Shown: positions 23,331 to 36,133, counted from the stretch's first letter. The stretch is 64,000 bases of DNA from Perilla frutescens (GCA_026008535.1 BRKX01000014.1:25504694-25568693); one strand, 5' to 3'. The notes: generated by a model from the sequence alone, not told the origin. A program made the numbers and translations.

Positions 23331-26300
23331 CAATGTTTTTTTGCCAGTTGTGCATCATAATATAATAATTAAAATTATAATAAAGAATAATCCAAAACAT
23401 GACTAAATATTATCCAAAAATACAATATATTCATAGATTATTCAAAAATACAATATGATGAAATATTATCCAAAAACATGTTAAGATGACATAAAACATT
23501 AAAATTCAAAGTCATCTCTAATATCTAATACAAAGAAGCTAGCTATGTAGAAGAGCTATAATCAAAATCTAAAAAATGATTAATATTGCAAGTAATTGCA
23601 ATGCATCCAATCTGCTCCAACATAGCTACTTGTAGATAGAAATTCAAAATACCTTATGATGCTAAAATCCTCCTTCTAGACCAACATTCATTAGTACTAC
23701 ACAAGCTTGACATGTTAAGGCACACTTATCAGTTTTGAAGAACAGAGATAACATTTGATAATTTTATAAGAGAGTTAAAAAATTGTAGGCTTTAGGCTAA
23801 AGTCCCTGCACAGTGAGATCTCACACAACCAACATATATAGGCTTGTGATAATATACCGTTGCAGACTTTTCTAGTGCCTCCTTACAGTACTGGTGCAGC
23901 AACAACAACATTTGTTTTAAATGTGCCTGCATAATTAAGAAGGCTAGTTGGAAACAAAGCACATGTTTGCCAAGCTAATGAACCAAGACTCAAGATATTT
24001 CTTGTATGAATGCCATAAGAGAGTATGGTATATTAAAAGTTCATACTTGGCTGCTGGTTTAATTATATGAACTACTGTTCAAATGGAAACATGCTAACTT
24101 CTTTCATAAGGGGACCAAACCTGCAGATACAACATCTATATCACAAGTAATCAGTGCAAGGTCAGGCTTCTCTCCCGATTTTTATCTGAAAAGCCATGCC
24201 CTTTTCTTGGAAAATTTTAACACAACATTAAATTAGGATCGATTATAACATTTTTTAGTGAGTCAAGCACCTAAAAAAAAAATAACACACCTTAGATTTT
24301 CAGGGCAGAGAAACCAGAGAAGGTGAAGGTAGGTAAGGCCGCAACAACATTTGAATCTCCAAGCTATTTCCTACGACAACTGTAGCGAGATGCAATTTAT
24401 TTCTGGTTCACAACCTATGTTTGTTACAGAGAAACCCAAACAAATCAAGAAATATAAGTAAAATAATAATTTTAAAAAATGGCTTGAAAGAGATAAGAAA
24501 AGTAGAACAAATATCAACGAGTTATTAACCTACAATTTTGAGAGACGAATCAAGAAATACCAGTAAAAAAATAATTTCAAAAATTTGTTAGAAAGAGATG
24601 AGGTATGCTTTATGAGAATTCCACTCACATTTAAAAAAAAAAATCCAAGTGCTGAAGCTAGAAAATTGCATTGTCATTCAATAGCAAAAATTAATCTTCT
24701 TGGTCTTTGTTTAAAAATGTTATGAGAAGTTAAGCTATTGCTATCTTTATTGAAGATGTTGGATGTTATATATCAGAATAGTCCAGGAAACTTTGTTGGT
24801 TGTAGAGTGAAAAAAACTGGAATGTAATAGTCTAGTTACATTATAACATAAAACTAATCCTTGTGTAAAATACAATTTATTTAATGAACTCCCTTCTTTG
24901 TTTCTGCAACAACTTAGCCATATCAACAGAATACTCTTAAGCACATCAACCATACCAACTTTAATGAATAGATGCTAATAACTAAAAGACATGCTTTCAA
25001 CATTCCAAATGGGCATTTTTTTTCTTATGGAAAATCATTCTTACCCCACTATCTCCAACTTAGTGTCTTCTTCCCTAGTCATAACATGAATAATTGTTGC
25101 GACATAGTACAGACTCAAGCAGAATAAGGACTGCATTAGCCTATTCAAGTCCCAAAGCCAGTGTTGTTAAATACATATCTTTCTTCCCTTTCCTATCCAA
25201 GATGAGAGGAACTGCTAGAAATTAGTTCTATTTCCATTGATAGGAATTGTGGGATTGAGTTATTTTAGTAGATGAAAGTCTTTAATCAGGATAGAGGAGA
25301 ATTTTTGGAGATTGCAGCAGATCTTTCCTGGCAGGAATATGTCTAGTAGGAGAATTTTTCAATTCATGTTTGCATCTTTTCAAGTTAATTATCTTCTGGT
25401 GTTAATTTCTTATTGATTCAATCAATTTTTTTCCAACACGGTGACTACCCTTGATCATGAAGCCATAAAAAATAGATCTAGTTACATAATTCAGATTTAT
25501 TAAATCACCTAAAGTTACCCATGTCTATGATTTTCATTGTAACGTTTTATGGTGCCACATCTTTTTCTTCCTAGGATATTTTCTAATGTACTACTCTTTC
25601 ATTTTTTTCTTGGATAAATCTTTGATTTTTATAATGAACATCACACAAATACAGACTCTGACAAATTAAAACTACCAAGAACTCATGAAGCACTTTAAAA
25701 CTAGTTAACGGAGTTGGTTGCATTTGAAATTATCTTAAGTGGAAAGACCTCACCTGAAGCGCAATTGGAGTTTATAGAAGCAACTGAAAGGTCATTAGCT
25801 GCAAAAACTAAACCACTAAAAGCTAATTCCATATTTTTTTGTGCAAGCTTCTATTTCTTCTCAGCATTTGAAGCAAAAGAAGAGAAATAATGAGATCTTA
25901 GGAGGAGCCTTAAACAGTGCAATATTGAACAAGAAAATAATTCAAACTCATGTATGAAAGAATAATAGACAACATCCAATTATGTTACTGTACTTAGGCA
26001 AGATTGTTACTAATTTCCACCATCTGCTCCAGTCCTTAATGAGGAATTTTCACTCATAGTTCTATATATGCCCTCTATTTAAGCCTCAAACTCCAATACT
26101 CTCACTCTGCCAGAACAAATTCATCACCAAATTAAACTTCTTAAATTGGGAAATTAATCAATAATAAAAATTGAAAAATAAACACCTGAGAGGAGATGTG
26201 GCTATCCATGGGGTCGAAGCGGTTGTCGTCTTCATCTCTGGGTAGCTTTGAACTGAAGTGTATGCTCCTTGGATTATCAATTTGGTACAATTTAAGAGCA

Positions 26301-26379
26301 TACAAAACAAATGAACTTAAAAAAAACCAATATTGACAGCTCTAAGCAGAACCAAGAAAACTAGAAACCAAGCATCACT
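23331..26379. other. CACTA interior of undetermined origin
   Basis: About 3 kb of AT-rich, intron-like DNA with no long open frame. Pieces with near-normal base composition (for example 24120-24200 and 25740-25860) could be parts of captured gene introns or UTRs, but I could not assign them. Confidence 0.5.
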
Positions 26380-27607
26380 TGATCACGTTGGATCCAAAGG
26401 CCACAAGTGTCATATCGGGCCTTCCAACAACAAACAATTCTGGAATTTGCCAGACCTTGCAATGAAAGTAATAATGATATACATAGCCTAAGAAATGTGG
26501 CAAAAACATTTTGAGGAATTAAGGTGATGCTTACCCCTTCTCTATTCTCTTTGATGCTTCCATAATCTTCCTGGTGTTTTCCAGATAACCTGTTCACCAT
26601 AAATTTGCAAATCAGTCACAAGCAACACACTTGACTCTCAATTTTGACCAGCAACATTAAATAAACATTGATTATGGGAGAGTTGTAACCTTCTAACCCA
26701 AGGGACATCATTGCTGCCCAAGCCCTAGCTATCAGAGCTCCTAGCCTGCTTCCAGCAATTGTCGGAGATACATAAAGCCCACCAGTCCACTTAGTGACTG
26801 GACAAAAGGAAAAAGAAAATACATAGTAAAAACTGTTAGCAACAGAAGTATGCATGTAAGAGAAAAGAAAAAATAGTCAAGAGCATCATGATATATATTG
26901 GCGGCTTAACAGAGTTACATGCTTCATAGATTTAATTTCCCTAGTTAATTGACAGTTAAGCACACCATAATTCTTATAGTACCGCCTAATAGGAAGGCAT
27001 AAAAAGTACCGATGGAACAAGTAACTCACCAGCTACAAATTGATTCTTTACAAGAGATTTGAATTGCCAAATGATCCAGCACCACAACAAACCAGTAGAG
27101 GTATCACAATTAAAGGCAGGAATGTCAATAAAGATTATAAAGTACAGAGACAGGTCATCAGAAAAAAGATTACGGATTAAATAACACACAAGCACAACCA
27201 CAATTGCCAGATTGACAATAATGCAATGCCTACACTACTCATTTCAAACATATTCAGTGTGTGTATATTCTTCATGTTAATACATTCATGATGGCATTTG
27301 GGGGGAAGGTAAAAGGGGGAACTTTTATCATTTTATGCACTAAGAGGGAACTGATAGCAGACTTAGTGAGAAGAAGAACACATGTATATCGGATTAATTC
27401 CTAGATTAAATATGTTATCAGTATCTGGATTTTAATCGAGAAACAACAAACAGATCAAAGAAGGCCAAATTTATCTAGTACCTTCCGTATGTCATGATCC
27501 ATGTATAGAACCACGCTTGTTCCTTTAGGAACCAGCCCATACTTTGAACATCCACATATATGGATGTTACTCCTCGGACAGAGAAATCAAATGGGGGCAC
27601 AGGATAC
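26380..27607 (-). pseudogene. Captured sphingosine-1-phosphate lyase gene fragment
   Basis: Host enzyme: a PLP-dependent ER lyase that cleaves long-chain base phosphates. Captured exons, minus strand with GT-AG borders: 27607-27482 (encodes YPVPPFDFSVRGVTSI...), a 16-bp microexon 27045-27030 (NQFVA), 26797-26690 (TKWTGGLYVSPTIAGSRLG...AWAAMMSLG), 26589-26535 (YLENTRKIMEASKRIEKG) and 26455 to about 26380 (IPELFVVGRPDMTLVAFGS). Exon order, phases and the microexon match the plant gene. The reading frame is broken: one base is missing just before the lysine that binds PLP (VDV-H-K motif region near 27527), and exon 5 joins out of frame. The similarity stops abruptly inside the last exon, marking the capture edge. 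N- and C-terminal parts of the enzyme are absent, so it is non-functional. Confidence 0.88.
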
Positions 27608-28128
27608 CTAGGGGAGACAAGGTCAGATGTTACAATGAAAAAGAATCATAAGATGCCTCACTTTCAAATCATTTCTGAACATCAATATTGAACGGACCTA
27701 TTGTCAAATGCGGACAGCTCAATAATGAGTATCGAGTATTGGTCAACATGCTATATGAATATGGAAATATAATTGCAACCTAACATTTTATTAGCCAACA
27801 ATAATTTCCAAGGATTCAACCAAATTGCCAAGCACGAACAATATACAAATATGCTCTACATTAGCAAAACCACATTTTTGTTCACGACTTTCGATTCCAG
27901 ATGCCAACATTGATATCAAAATTCCTTTCCTCAATCCAACAAATATTGCTCTAATTTTCGCAAAAAATTCCAAAAATAAATCAACAATAGCAAAATACCC
28001 AAAAACCAAAACCACACATGATAAGAAAAAGAAAAAAAACACTAATGCCAAATGAATAAAGATCAATTCATAAAAGAAATAATGTGATAATATACCAATG
28101 ATCTAGAGATTTGCCATCAGCTACGCGA

Positions 28129-28430
28129 TCAGACCGGCAGATTCTCAATGGCAGGGGGAGGATTTTTCAAATTAGCAACGGAACTGTTAGCGGAAGCGAA
28201 AGATAAAGTGGTAGAGCTGAAAGAGGGGTAGGAGGTGAGCATGAGTGGATGATCCTTGGCCTTCTCTTCTTCATCGTCGTCTTCAGTATTAAAGGTGGTT
28301 AGGTTGACATAGGAGTAGAGCTCGAGTGAGGCAAAATACGCCGCCGCCACACTCATGCTAAACTACCGCGCGAGGCCGTCGACTTTGTCGTAGTTGGTCC
28401 AAGGAGCATAAACACCAATCTACATTTTGC
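28129..28430 (-). pseudogene. Second captured exon-like fragment, unknown gene
   Basis: The minus strand has an open frame starting MSVAAAYFASLELYSYVNL followed by an acidic DDDEEE run and a serine-rich tail. Immediately upstream, in the same frame, IGVYAPWTNYDKVDGLAR is readable but a TAG separates it from the ATG. The composition is coding-like and GC-richer than its surroundings. It is unlike sphingosine-1-phosphate lyase and lies upstream of the captured lyase exons on the same strand, so it may come from a second host gene. Family not recognised. Confidence 0.45.
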
Positions 28431-28739
28431 TTCTGCTAAATTGAGATTTATGAAACCCTAGCTTGGGATTGGGGGTGAATATATAAATATATATATTTGG
28501 GTTAGGGAATAGTTGGATGCGAGAAGACAAAGATGAGACCTTCTCCGTCACCGACAAGGTCAGATTCGGCGACACCACCGGCGATTGGGTCAATGACTGA
28601 GAGGATTGAGGATTGGGAATTGGGGAAATTTTGTCTAATGGAAGAAAGAAGTAAGCGGGAATAGAACTAGATCCAAATATTTTCATTTTATCAAATTAAA
28701 TGTAGTGATGATTAAATTATTTTTTATTTTTTTTAAATA

Positions 28740-28930
28740 TGTTTATACAACGGTAAAGTTATACACCGTTACGTATTGTGAATGTATATACAACGGAATA
28801 TAAATTACTGTTATGTTAGTAGAAGGTGCACGCACATACGTAACGGTTTTTTCAAAAACCGTTTTATTTTTCATATACGTAACGGTAATTCAAAATTACC
28901 GTTATGTATTTAGTGTTGTGTATAACCTTT
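28740..28930. repeat. Right subterminal repeats of the CACTA element
   Basis: Several AACGGTAA/ACCGTT words (for example ACAACGGTAAAG, TACCGTTATG, AACGGTAATTC) mirror the left subterminal array, though the right block is shorter. Confidence 0.85.
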
Positions 28931-28942
28931 TTTCTTGTAGTG

Positions 28943-29393
28943 CATAACAATAGTTTTATGATTTGAACCGCATGACATTAAATTGCAACATAATTTTACA
29001 AATTAATAACTTTAAAACAACTCACTTTAGTACAAACAAATAATTTGCTAAAATAATACTTCATTAAATGAATTGTCATTAATACAAACACATGAGAGAT
29101 AACTTTTTTGTGCATTTAAGAGTTTTATTTTAGTTCAACAATATTCACATTATATTTTTGAGTTGGGGGATGGGGGATGATTAGTACTCAAGTCTTTCAC
29201 CCATACAAATGGGAGGAATACCAACTAAGCTACATGCTAGTGATATCAATATTCACATTATTGATATAAAATGATGTGAATTAATAATTTATATGTAGAA
29301 ATTAAGATTGAAGTATATTGAATAAATTGTAAGGATATATATTATTCAAATAAATTACTATATTTGATCTATTTTGCAATTCGACATCCATAT
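28943..29393. other. Spacer between CACTA element and retrotransposon stack
   Basis: AT-rich DNA containing one SINE-like unit (separate entry). The last bases, CATAT, are the left target-site copy of RLG-1. Confidence 0.65.
29160..29250 (-). mobile_element. tRNA-derived SINE head or fragment
   Basis: On the minus strand an A box TAGCTTAGTTGG (29221-29232 region) is followed about 30 bp later by a B-box-like GACTTGAGTAC (29184-29194). The spacing suits a Pol III promoter. The body after the B box is G/C-rich and short. It is unlike the other SINE in the window. Confidence 0.55.
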
Positions 29394-30188
29394 TGATGCG
29401 ATCCTCTTAGGAGTATCAGGTTACAACAGCGGATTGGATAGAAGATTCCAAACCCTAGATTCACAACGACGAAGAACCATGACGATGGATGACGTGATCC
29501 GATGAAGATTGAAAACATGAATTTGAAATTGGTGTTGATGCCACAAACAGATATGAACGACTGTTCGATAAGTCGGAAATAATCTCACGGTGTGTGCGTG
29601 AAATTTTGAGAATTCTCCAGAGAGAAAGAACTCACAAATAAATTCAATATCAAAGGTAATCTATTTTGGAACAAAACAATACAACCCTTATAAAGTTGGT
29701 CCAACCCTAACTTAATTATCCCAAATAAACTAGGAAATAAAATATAAAAATTCAAAAATCCAGAACAGTCCGTATATGAGTGCATCACGGGGTCACTCGC
29801 ATCCTAGGTCACACTGTAATTCACGCTCGGACCAAAGCGAAACAACCCCCGTTCACTCGCGCCGTCTCGTGCTGCATATCGCGCCTTTTGGCGTAACCAA
29901 CAACTCATTTCCTAACCCGCACTGCAAATTGTACCATTTGGCACGACCGTTCACCCACGCTCCGGCTCGCACTGCAATTCGCGTTAAATCATGCTGCAAC
30001 TCGAGATCAATGTCCTCCACTTGTGCTCAGGTTCTACTCTTTCCACGGGTCTCTTGGTCACCTCTTGGCTCCAGACTTCTTGAATGAATCCATTGAGGCT
30101 CTTCTTGAACCTCTTAGCTCTTAATCTTTTCACTGGTGCTTTCGGCACTCTAATCGGATCCGACATCAGCTCGGCTCGATCCGCATCA
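29394..30188 (-). repeat. RLG-1 3' LTR
   Basis: 795 bp, aligned along its whole length with 59578-60387 but with many substitutions, clearly more diverged than the other LTR pairs in this window. Confidence 0.88.
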
Positions 30189-30235
30189 TTCCCCTCTTAT
30201 TGAAAAGGATTTGTCCTCAAATCTAACTCATCACC

Positions 30236-31659
30236 TACATCAAATGAACTCTAATCAGCAACATTGAAAGAAGTACTAACATTGTACTCACCAGAAGATC
30301 TAATTTATAGGCGTTGTCATTTAGGCGCTCTACCACTTGAAACAAACCATCACCTTTGGGTAGCAACTTGGATCGTCTTTTTTGCTGGAAACCTCTCTTT
30401 TCCCATATGCAACCATACCCAACCGTCGGGCTCAAATACAACTTTCCACTGCCCTTTGTTGGCCTTCATGACATACGACTCAGTTAGTCTTTCAATATTC
30501 GCCCTGCCTTCTCATGAATTTGTCTCACAAAATTAGTTTTTTTTTCTCAATCAAGGTTAGTATGCTCTTGCACAGGTAAAAGAATTAAATCCAAAGAAGT
30601 TAAAGGATTAAAACCATAAGCCACTTCAAATGGAGAAAATTGAGATGCATAATGCACAGACCAATTATATGCAAATTATACACGTGGCAAACATTCTTCC
30701 CAAGTTTTTATGTTCTTCTTAATTATAGCCCTCAATAATGTAGACAGAGTCATATTGACTACCTCAGTTTGACCATCAGTTTGTGGATGACAAGTAGTAG
30801 AAAACAAAAGTCTAGTACCTAACTTACACCACAATGTTTTTCAAAAGTAGCTTAAAAACTTTACATCTCTATTAGAAACAATGGTACTAGGCATACCATG
30901 CAATCGAACAATCTCCCTAAAGAACAAGTCAACTATATGTGATGCATCAGTGGTTTTATGACATGGAATAAAATGCACCATCTTGGAAAATCTATCGACA
31001 ACCACAAAAATAGAATCTTGACCATGTTTACTCCTAGGAAAAACTAGCACAAAATTCATAGAAATATCAATCCAAGGACAAATAGGAATAGGCAATGGAA
31101 TGTACAAACCATATGGTTGAACTCTAGACTTAGCTTGTCGACATGTAACACATTTACGACAAATTCGCACCACATCACATTTCATATGAGGCCAAAAGAA
31201 ATGTTTATGCAATACAACCAAAGTTTTTGCTATACCAAAATACCCCATTAAACCACCACAATGTGCTTCTAACAATAACAAATCACGCATAGAGCAATCA
31301 GGCACACATAATTTGTTTTCTCGAAATAGAAATCCATCATGCCTATAAAACTCACCACTACCAGATTGTTCACATGCACCATAAATTTCTCCAAAATCAT
31401 CATCTCCCACATATAAATTTTTCAGACTCTCAAAACCAAGTAACTGCTTGTATTTGATAACGTATGGAAACGTCTCGATGAACTCCATCCAACGAGTATG
31501 CCTCTTACTCAAGTTGTGCTGCCCCTTCAAGTGCTTTAAAGACTCGTGATCTGTGGATCACAAACTCCTTAGTCCACAAATAGTGATGCCATGTCTGCAA
31601 TGCTCGAACTAATGCGTATATCTCATTGTCATATGTCGGGTAGTTTAATGTTGCACCGC
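30236..31659 (-). pseudogene. RLG-1 pol remnant: RNase H end and integrase
   Basis: Read leftward: the RNase H C-terminal part (ATLNYPTYDNEIYALVRALQ), a linker with a frameshift and an internal deletion, the integrase zinc-binding HHCC region (CRKCVTCRQAK), the integrase core and a C-terminal region (KLLPKGDGLFQVVERLNDNAYKL). Two catalytic aspartates are changed to asparagine: ISMNFV where families have MDF, and VSNRD where they have SDRD. The catalytic-Glu segment GQTEVV survives after another stop near 30838. Both D-to-N changes are G-to-A, matching decay of methylated DNA. Confidence 0.85.
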
Positions 31660-33250
31660 TGATGCTAGAATTTACTCTCCATAATGGTTTCAATATTTAT
31701 AAAACTCGTGTCATGCCTACAAGTGTATAAGCATATGATTGTAAATATGATGATACGAGGTCGATCCACAGGGAAAAGGAATTAAATGTAAAAATGCAAG
31801 TACCACGATGATAGATTGATGAAATATCTAGACTATGAATAGATGAGGGGTGATTATCATAACACAAAACCAACACATAAACTAAATAATGCAATACCAA
31901 ACAACAACAATAAACAATCTAAATAGAATGCAAGAAACAAGACCAATAAAGGGAGATTTGAAGAAGACGAATTAAGACAACACTCTAGGACATGGATTCA
32001 CAACATTCCTCTTGATCAAACAACAAGGGTTAAACACACAATTATGTTAAGTTCATAGATAGGAAGACCACGAATATAGAAGGAGCATCTCTCGAATATC
32101 TCCTTAATTGCGAATGCGACAAGGATGACTATCTCTAACACATTCCAAGGTCGCACCTACTAAAGGCTCTAAGGGGTCACATTTCCTTCCATATATTCGA
32201 TATTCAACGAAGAGTACAAATACATAGATTCAATCCATACATGCTTATGATCACAAGATTGACTAGATGCATGTGATTCAAACATTTGATGTTAAATGAA
32301 TGCCACTTCAAACAACATCATACAAGAACTAGCAAAGATTGAAATCTTGACAAAACACACCTATAGATTAAACCCTAGTCAAGAACAAGATTCACATTGT
32401 TTCTCCACATCCTAGAGCCCTAAGGCTCTAGCCAACCATATTTACAACAAAATCAAGAATACAAAAGGAAGAATCAAAATCCATTCTAAGTACAAAAGCA
32501 AAAGAGGGAAGGAGAAGATAAAACCTAATGTTGAACAATCTCCTTCAATCCCTTGGCTTGAATCCTCAAATGAATGGATGGATCTTCCTTCTTCTTATTG
32601 ATCTTCAAAAATCCCCAAATGTAGTGTTTCTTCAAGTGTATTTCGAGTGGGAGGAGTGTTGGATTCGTCCTTTGAAATCCCCAATAGATATATAAAGTAA
32701 TGGACCAATAATTAGATGCCAAAAGTCAACTTTCAATTCCGTCAGTCCGAAGCGCGACCCCAGGTGATAGGGCTTTGGGGTCAGGCTTTGCTTTGTATTT
32801 GAAACCCGACCCTAGGTGATAGGGCTTTGGGGTCGGGCTTTGCTGTGTATTTGAAACGCGACCCCAATTGCTAGGGCTTTTGTGTCGGGCTTTCAACAAA
32901 GAAAAACTCCTCTCTGAAGTGCTCTACAGTGCGACCCATGAGTAGGGCTTTTTGGTCGGGCTTTGTTGTGCATTTGAAACGCGACCCCAGTTGCTAGGGC
33001 TTTGGGATCGTGTTTCAGCTTGTGACTTGGTTTTCTTGTCCTTTGTTCATCTTTTTGCTACCTTTTCGATCCAATTCACTAACTTGACTTATTTTGCATT
33101 GTTTGAACCCAAAAATTTCCTATATTGGCCACATTACAGAAAACATAAGATTAAAACAATATTTATAATATTTACAACATATTTACATACTAAACAAGTG
33201 CAATTGCACTCAAAATATAGTGCAATTGAGTGCAATTTATGCACTCATCA
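31660..33250 (-). repeat. RLG-2 3' LTR
   Basis: 1,591 bp. Contains a five-copy tandem repeat (32755-33015) and a 32-bp segment near 32585-32620 missing from the partner LTR. Confidence 0.92.
32755..33015. repeat. Tandem repeat inside RLG-2 LTR
   Basis: Five units beginning CGACCC(C) with spacings of about 52, 52, 73 and 50 bp, each containing TAGGGCTTT and GGTCGGGCTTT. The same array is at about 55510-55775 in the other LTR. GC-rich compared with the rest of the LTR. Confidence 0.88.
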
Positions 33251-35235
33251 ACTCCCCCAAACTTGAATATTTGTTTGTCCTCAAACAAAAACAAGAGTAA
33301 AAGAGCTAAGTAATTGAGTATAGTGGAATCAAGATGGCATTTTGCTTCAAAAATCAAGAGAGAAACAATGCATAGATGATATTAGCAATCAAACATAAAC
33401 AAAGAACCTCAAAATCATCATGATATAATTAATGAAGTTCAAGCTCACTCAAGGATCAATAAACGTTCACTCTCGAGTGTATAGGCTAAATGTGTATCGC
33501 TCAAGGTCAAGAGTGCACTAGAATCCTACCATATTCTTGCAAAGTGACTACAATCTCCACTACTCCACATGTGTTCTCAAACAAGAATCATTAAGGGCTT
33601 TTCAGGTTGTAGTGAAGGCTTTTCGGAAGGGTAGGAAAAATATTTGACAAAGTGGCGTCCCAAAATACCAAATCTATACATTATCAACCAAGTAGAACCA
33701 CACAAGTCATTTTTTACCCTTTTTATTTCACAACCCAATCTCTTTGAGATTTTTCCAAAATTTTCATCATTTCTTACTCTTTTTGTTTGTGATCACAATG
33801 TGAACATCTCTCTTCTTTTCTTCAATAAAGGATTTTCAATTCAAATCAAGATAATTTGCTTCTTTTTAATATTTTCATCCCAAGAGTATTTCAACATTTT
33901 ACCTTTGTCCAATTACAAGATTTCTCAAAAGTTCCAATTGAAAGAATATACACAACTTGTCATTTATTTCATTCCCAACCCAACAAAATCAAAAAAATAT
34001 TTCAAGGCTCAAAAAGGGCTTACAAGGGATTCAATTTGTATTGGAAAGAAAAATATTTGGATTATCATGAGGTTAAACAACAAATAGCCTTAAATCCTTT
34101 TCAAGAAATCAAACACACAATTGTAACCTCAATTAAGTCACCAAGCAAGTTCTAGAGAAAGACTAGTGCACCAAGAAGACCATCAATCACTCATCAAAGA
34201 AAAAATTACACTTGTGTAATCTTTGGATCAAAATCTTCCCAAGGTAAGTTTTTTCTTCAATAATTGTACTTTTGAAATACTAAAAGAACCTTGTTTACAG
34301 TATCATGCTATAAAATTTTACCTTTTATCAACATTTTTCAAAAATTTTGAACATAAGCTCATGCTCATCAACGATTCCAATTTCATCAAAAAAATGCTCT
34401 CATAACTCCTATCATGTTACAAGAACATACACCTATTTAAGTCAAAATATCCCCAAGCCACAAATCATAAGGCAATTGAACAAAAACATAGATAAAGCAT
34501 CACATGCTCATGAAGCAAAACGACATGTAATCAAATATCCATCAATGCCTCCATCCAAACAATCCAACATAAAAACTTAAAAATTCAAGCATAATCCAAA
34601 GCATAAATAAAATAAGCATGCTCAAACATCCGAACATGCTCCAATATCCGAAAACATAAATAAACTAACTAGATAATTATTTAAATAAAGTGGTAAAATG
34701 AGCAGAAAAAACCCTTGCCACAATGACTCTCTCCCTCTCCCCCAAACTTATTTTGATCCAAGAGAGAAAATAAGTTTGGAGGCAAAAAGATGGTGGCAAG
34801 GCTCACTAACGGCGCAGTGAGGTAGATGGCGTGGAGACTAGTGTGGAAATGGCTGAGAAGATGATGACAACATGAACTAGGATTGGTTTTTTAATCTCGG
34901 AAATGAGGTTGGGCTCGGCTCGCAACCTTTGTTTTTTAAGTTTTGAGCTCCGTGTTTTTAGCTTTTGAGCATTTTCCATGCTTCTTTTGACATCTATTTT
35001 CGAACACTTGTGCTCTCCCGTCATTCAACACAACTCCCTGCATTCATTTCACTCCACAAACATAAACACTAATCATCAACTTCCAATCAAAACACCACCC
35101 TTATAAATAAATCTAAACTAAACAAGATAAACAAAATAAGACAACAAATCAAAACAACATAAAAATCATTAGGTTGCCTCCCAACAAGCGCTTAATTTAA
35201 CGTCATGAGCTTGACGGGATATCAATGGCCAATAG
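33251..35235 (-). other. RLG-2 non-coding 3' internal region
   Basis: About 2 kb between the protease remnant and the 3' LTR. No RT, RNase H or integrase signature in any frame. A segment at about 35175-35210 (minus: ATGACGTTAAATTAAGCGCT...GGGAGGCAACC) has a counterpart after the pol gene of RLG-3 (about 50330-50360), showing the common Athila-type 3' untranslated layout. Several plus-strand open frames here are chance. Confidence 0.7.
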
Positions 35236-35576
35236 TCAACCAAGAATATATGGTGGCTTCCTATGCCACACAAGAGCACCTTCTTGAATTCTCCAAGGCA
35301 TTGTAATCAAGTCCGGTTCAAAGATTCTAAAATACTCCTCGGGAATATCTTCTTCACTCTTTTCTTGACAAATCATCTTGCCTGATTTGACTTTTCGAAT
35401 CACCTTGCACTCCTCCGTGTCCTTAGACCCATCTTCTTTAGGAACTTCTCTTCTTTCCTTTAATTGATACATGATCGACAAGTTATGAACCCTGAGAGTA
35501 AGTTCACCTTTTTCCATATCAATTAGGGCCCTTTTGGTACTCAAGAATGGTCTTCCTAGGATGAGTGATATCTCTT
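35236..35576 (-). pseudogene. RLG-2 protease, C-terminal part
   Basis: Continues the protease after the RLG-4 insertion: the LILGRPFLSTKRALIDMEKG segment typical of Athila-type retropepsins, ending at a stop after about 110 codons. CTCTT at 35572-35576 is one copy of the RLG-4 target duplication. Confidence 0.85.
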
Positions 35577-36103
35577 TGTCATGGACATGGCGGAATTGAA
35601 GGGGATTGGGGCTAGGGTTCGTGAAGAAGGGGAAAAGAAGAGTCTTGATTTCAATTCTGAAGTTGGCATTTTGTCGAAGAGGGGATCCCCAAATCCTAGT
35701 TCGGGTTCAGCTATAGGCACGGGGAATTAAATCATGTATTGGGCCGCAATGTTTAAACTTCTATTTAATTTCCAAAAGAGGCCACTTGTTAGGCCTAATG
35801 CTATTAAGTATTTTATCTACTTTATTTCATAGTTTCCTAGCCTAAGGTTACTTTTAGGGTTTAAAATGTATTGTAACCCTGGACTATATAAAGGGATCTT
35901 GTACCAGAATTAAGAAAGAAATGAATTAGTCCTTTTCCTTCCTATCTTTCTCTCGACTTCCTCCCCTTTCGTCTAATATATTTCCCTCATTTCTTTACAT
36001 CAAGATTCTATCTTTATTACAGAAAATACAAGGAAACATCCACTAAACCACAATTAATACACAAATCTCCTAAAAACCCAACAAAATATAAGGTTCTACT
36101 ACA
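35577..36103 (+). repeat. RLG-4 5' LTR
   Basis: 527 bp, equal in length to its partner. A TATA-like ctatataaaggg near 35885 probably marks the start of transcription. Confidence 0.92.
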
Positions 36104-36133
36104 TCTGGTATTTCAGAGCATCAGGTTCTGAAG

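Larger units (their letters stand above)
22756..28942. mobile_element. Complete non-autonomous CACTA transposon (Pack-type)
   Basis: The left end reads CACTACAAGAAAAAA and the right end its inverse TTTTTTCTTGTAGTG, flanked by the 3-bp direct repeat CAT (22753-22755 and 28943-28945), exactly as expected for an En/Spm-CACTA insertion. Length 6,187 bp. Both ends carry subterminal repeats built on ACCGTT/AACGGT. No transposase (TNP2-like) or TNPA-like protein is visible in any frame, so movement would need a helper in trans. The interior carries exons of a sphingosine-1-phosphate lyase gene and another unrecognised exon-like stretch, which makes it a gene-capturing element. Confidence 0.93.

Noticed and set aside
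24747..24953. Candidate transposase fragment in the CACTA interior
   Set aside because: No TNP2 or TNPA similarity was recognisable and the frame is short.
33644..34155. Plus-strand frames of 99-147 codons inside RLG-2
   Set aside because: They lie in the non-coding 3' internal region of a minus-strand element, are Phe/Ile/Lys-rich and show no family features.
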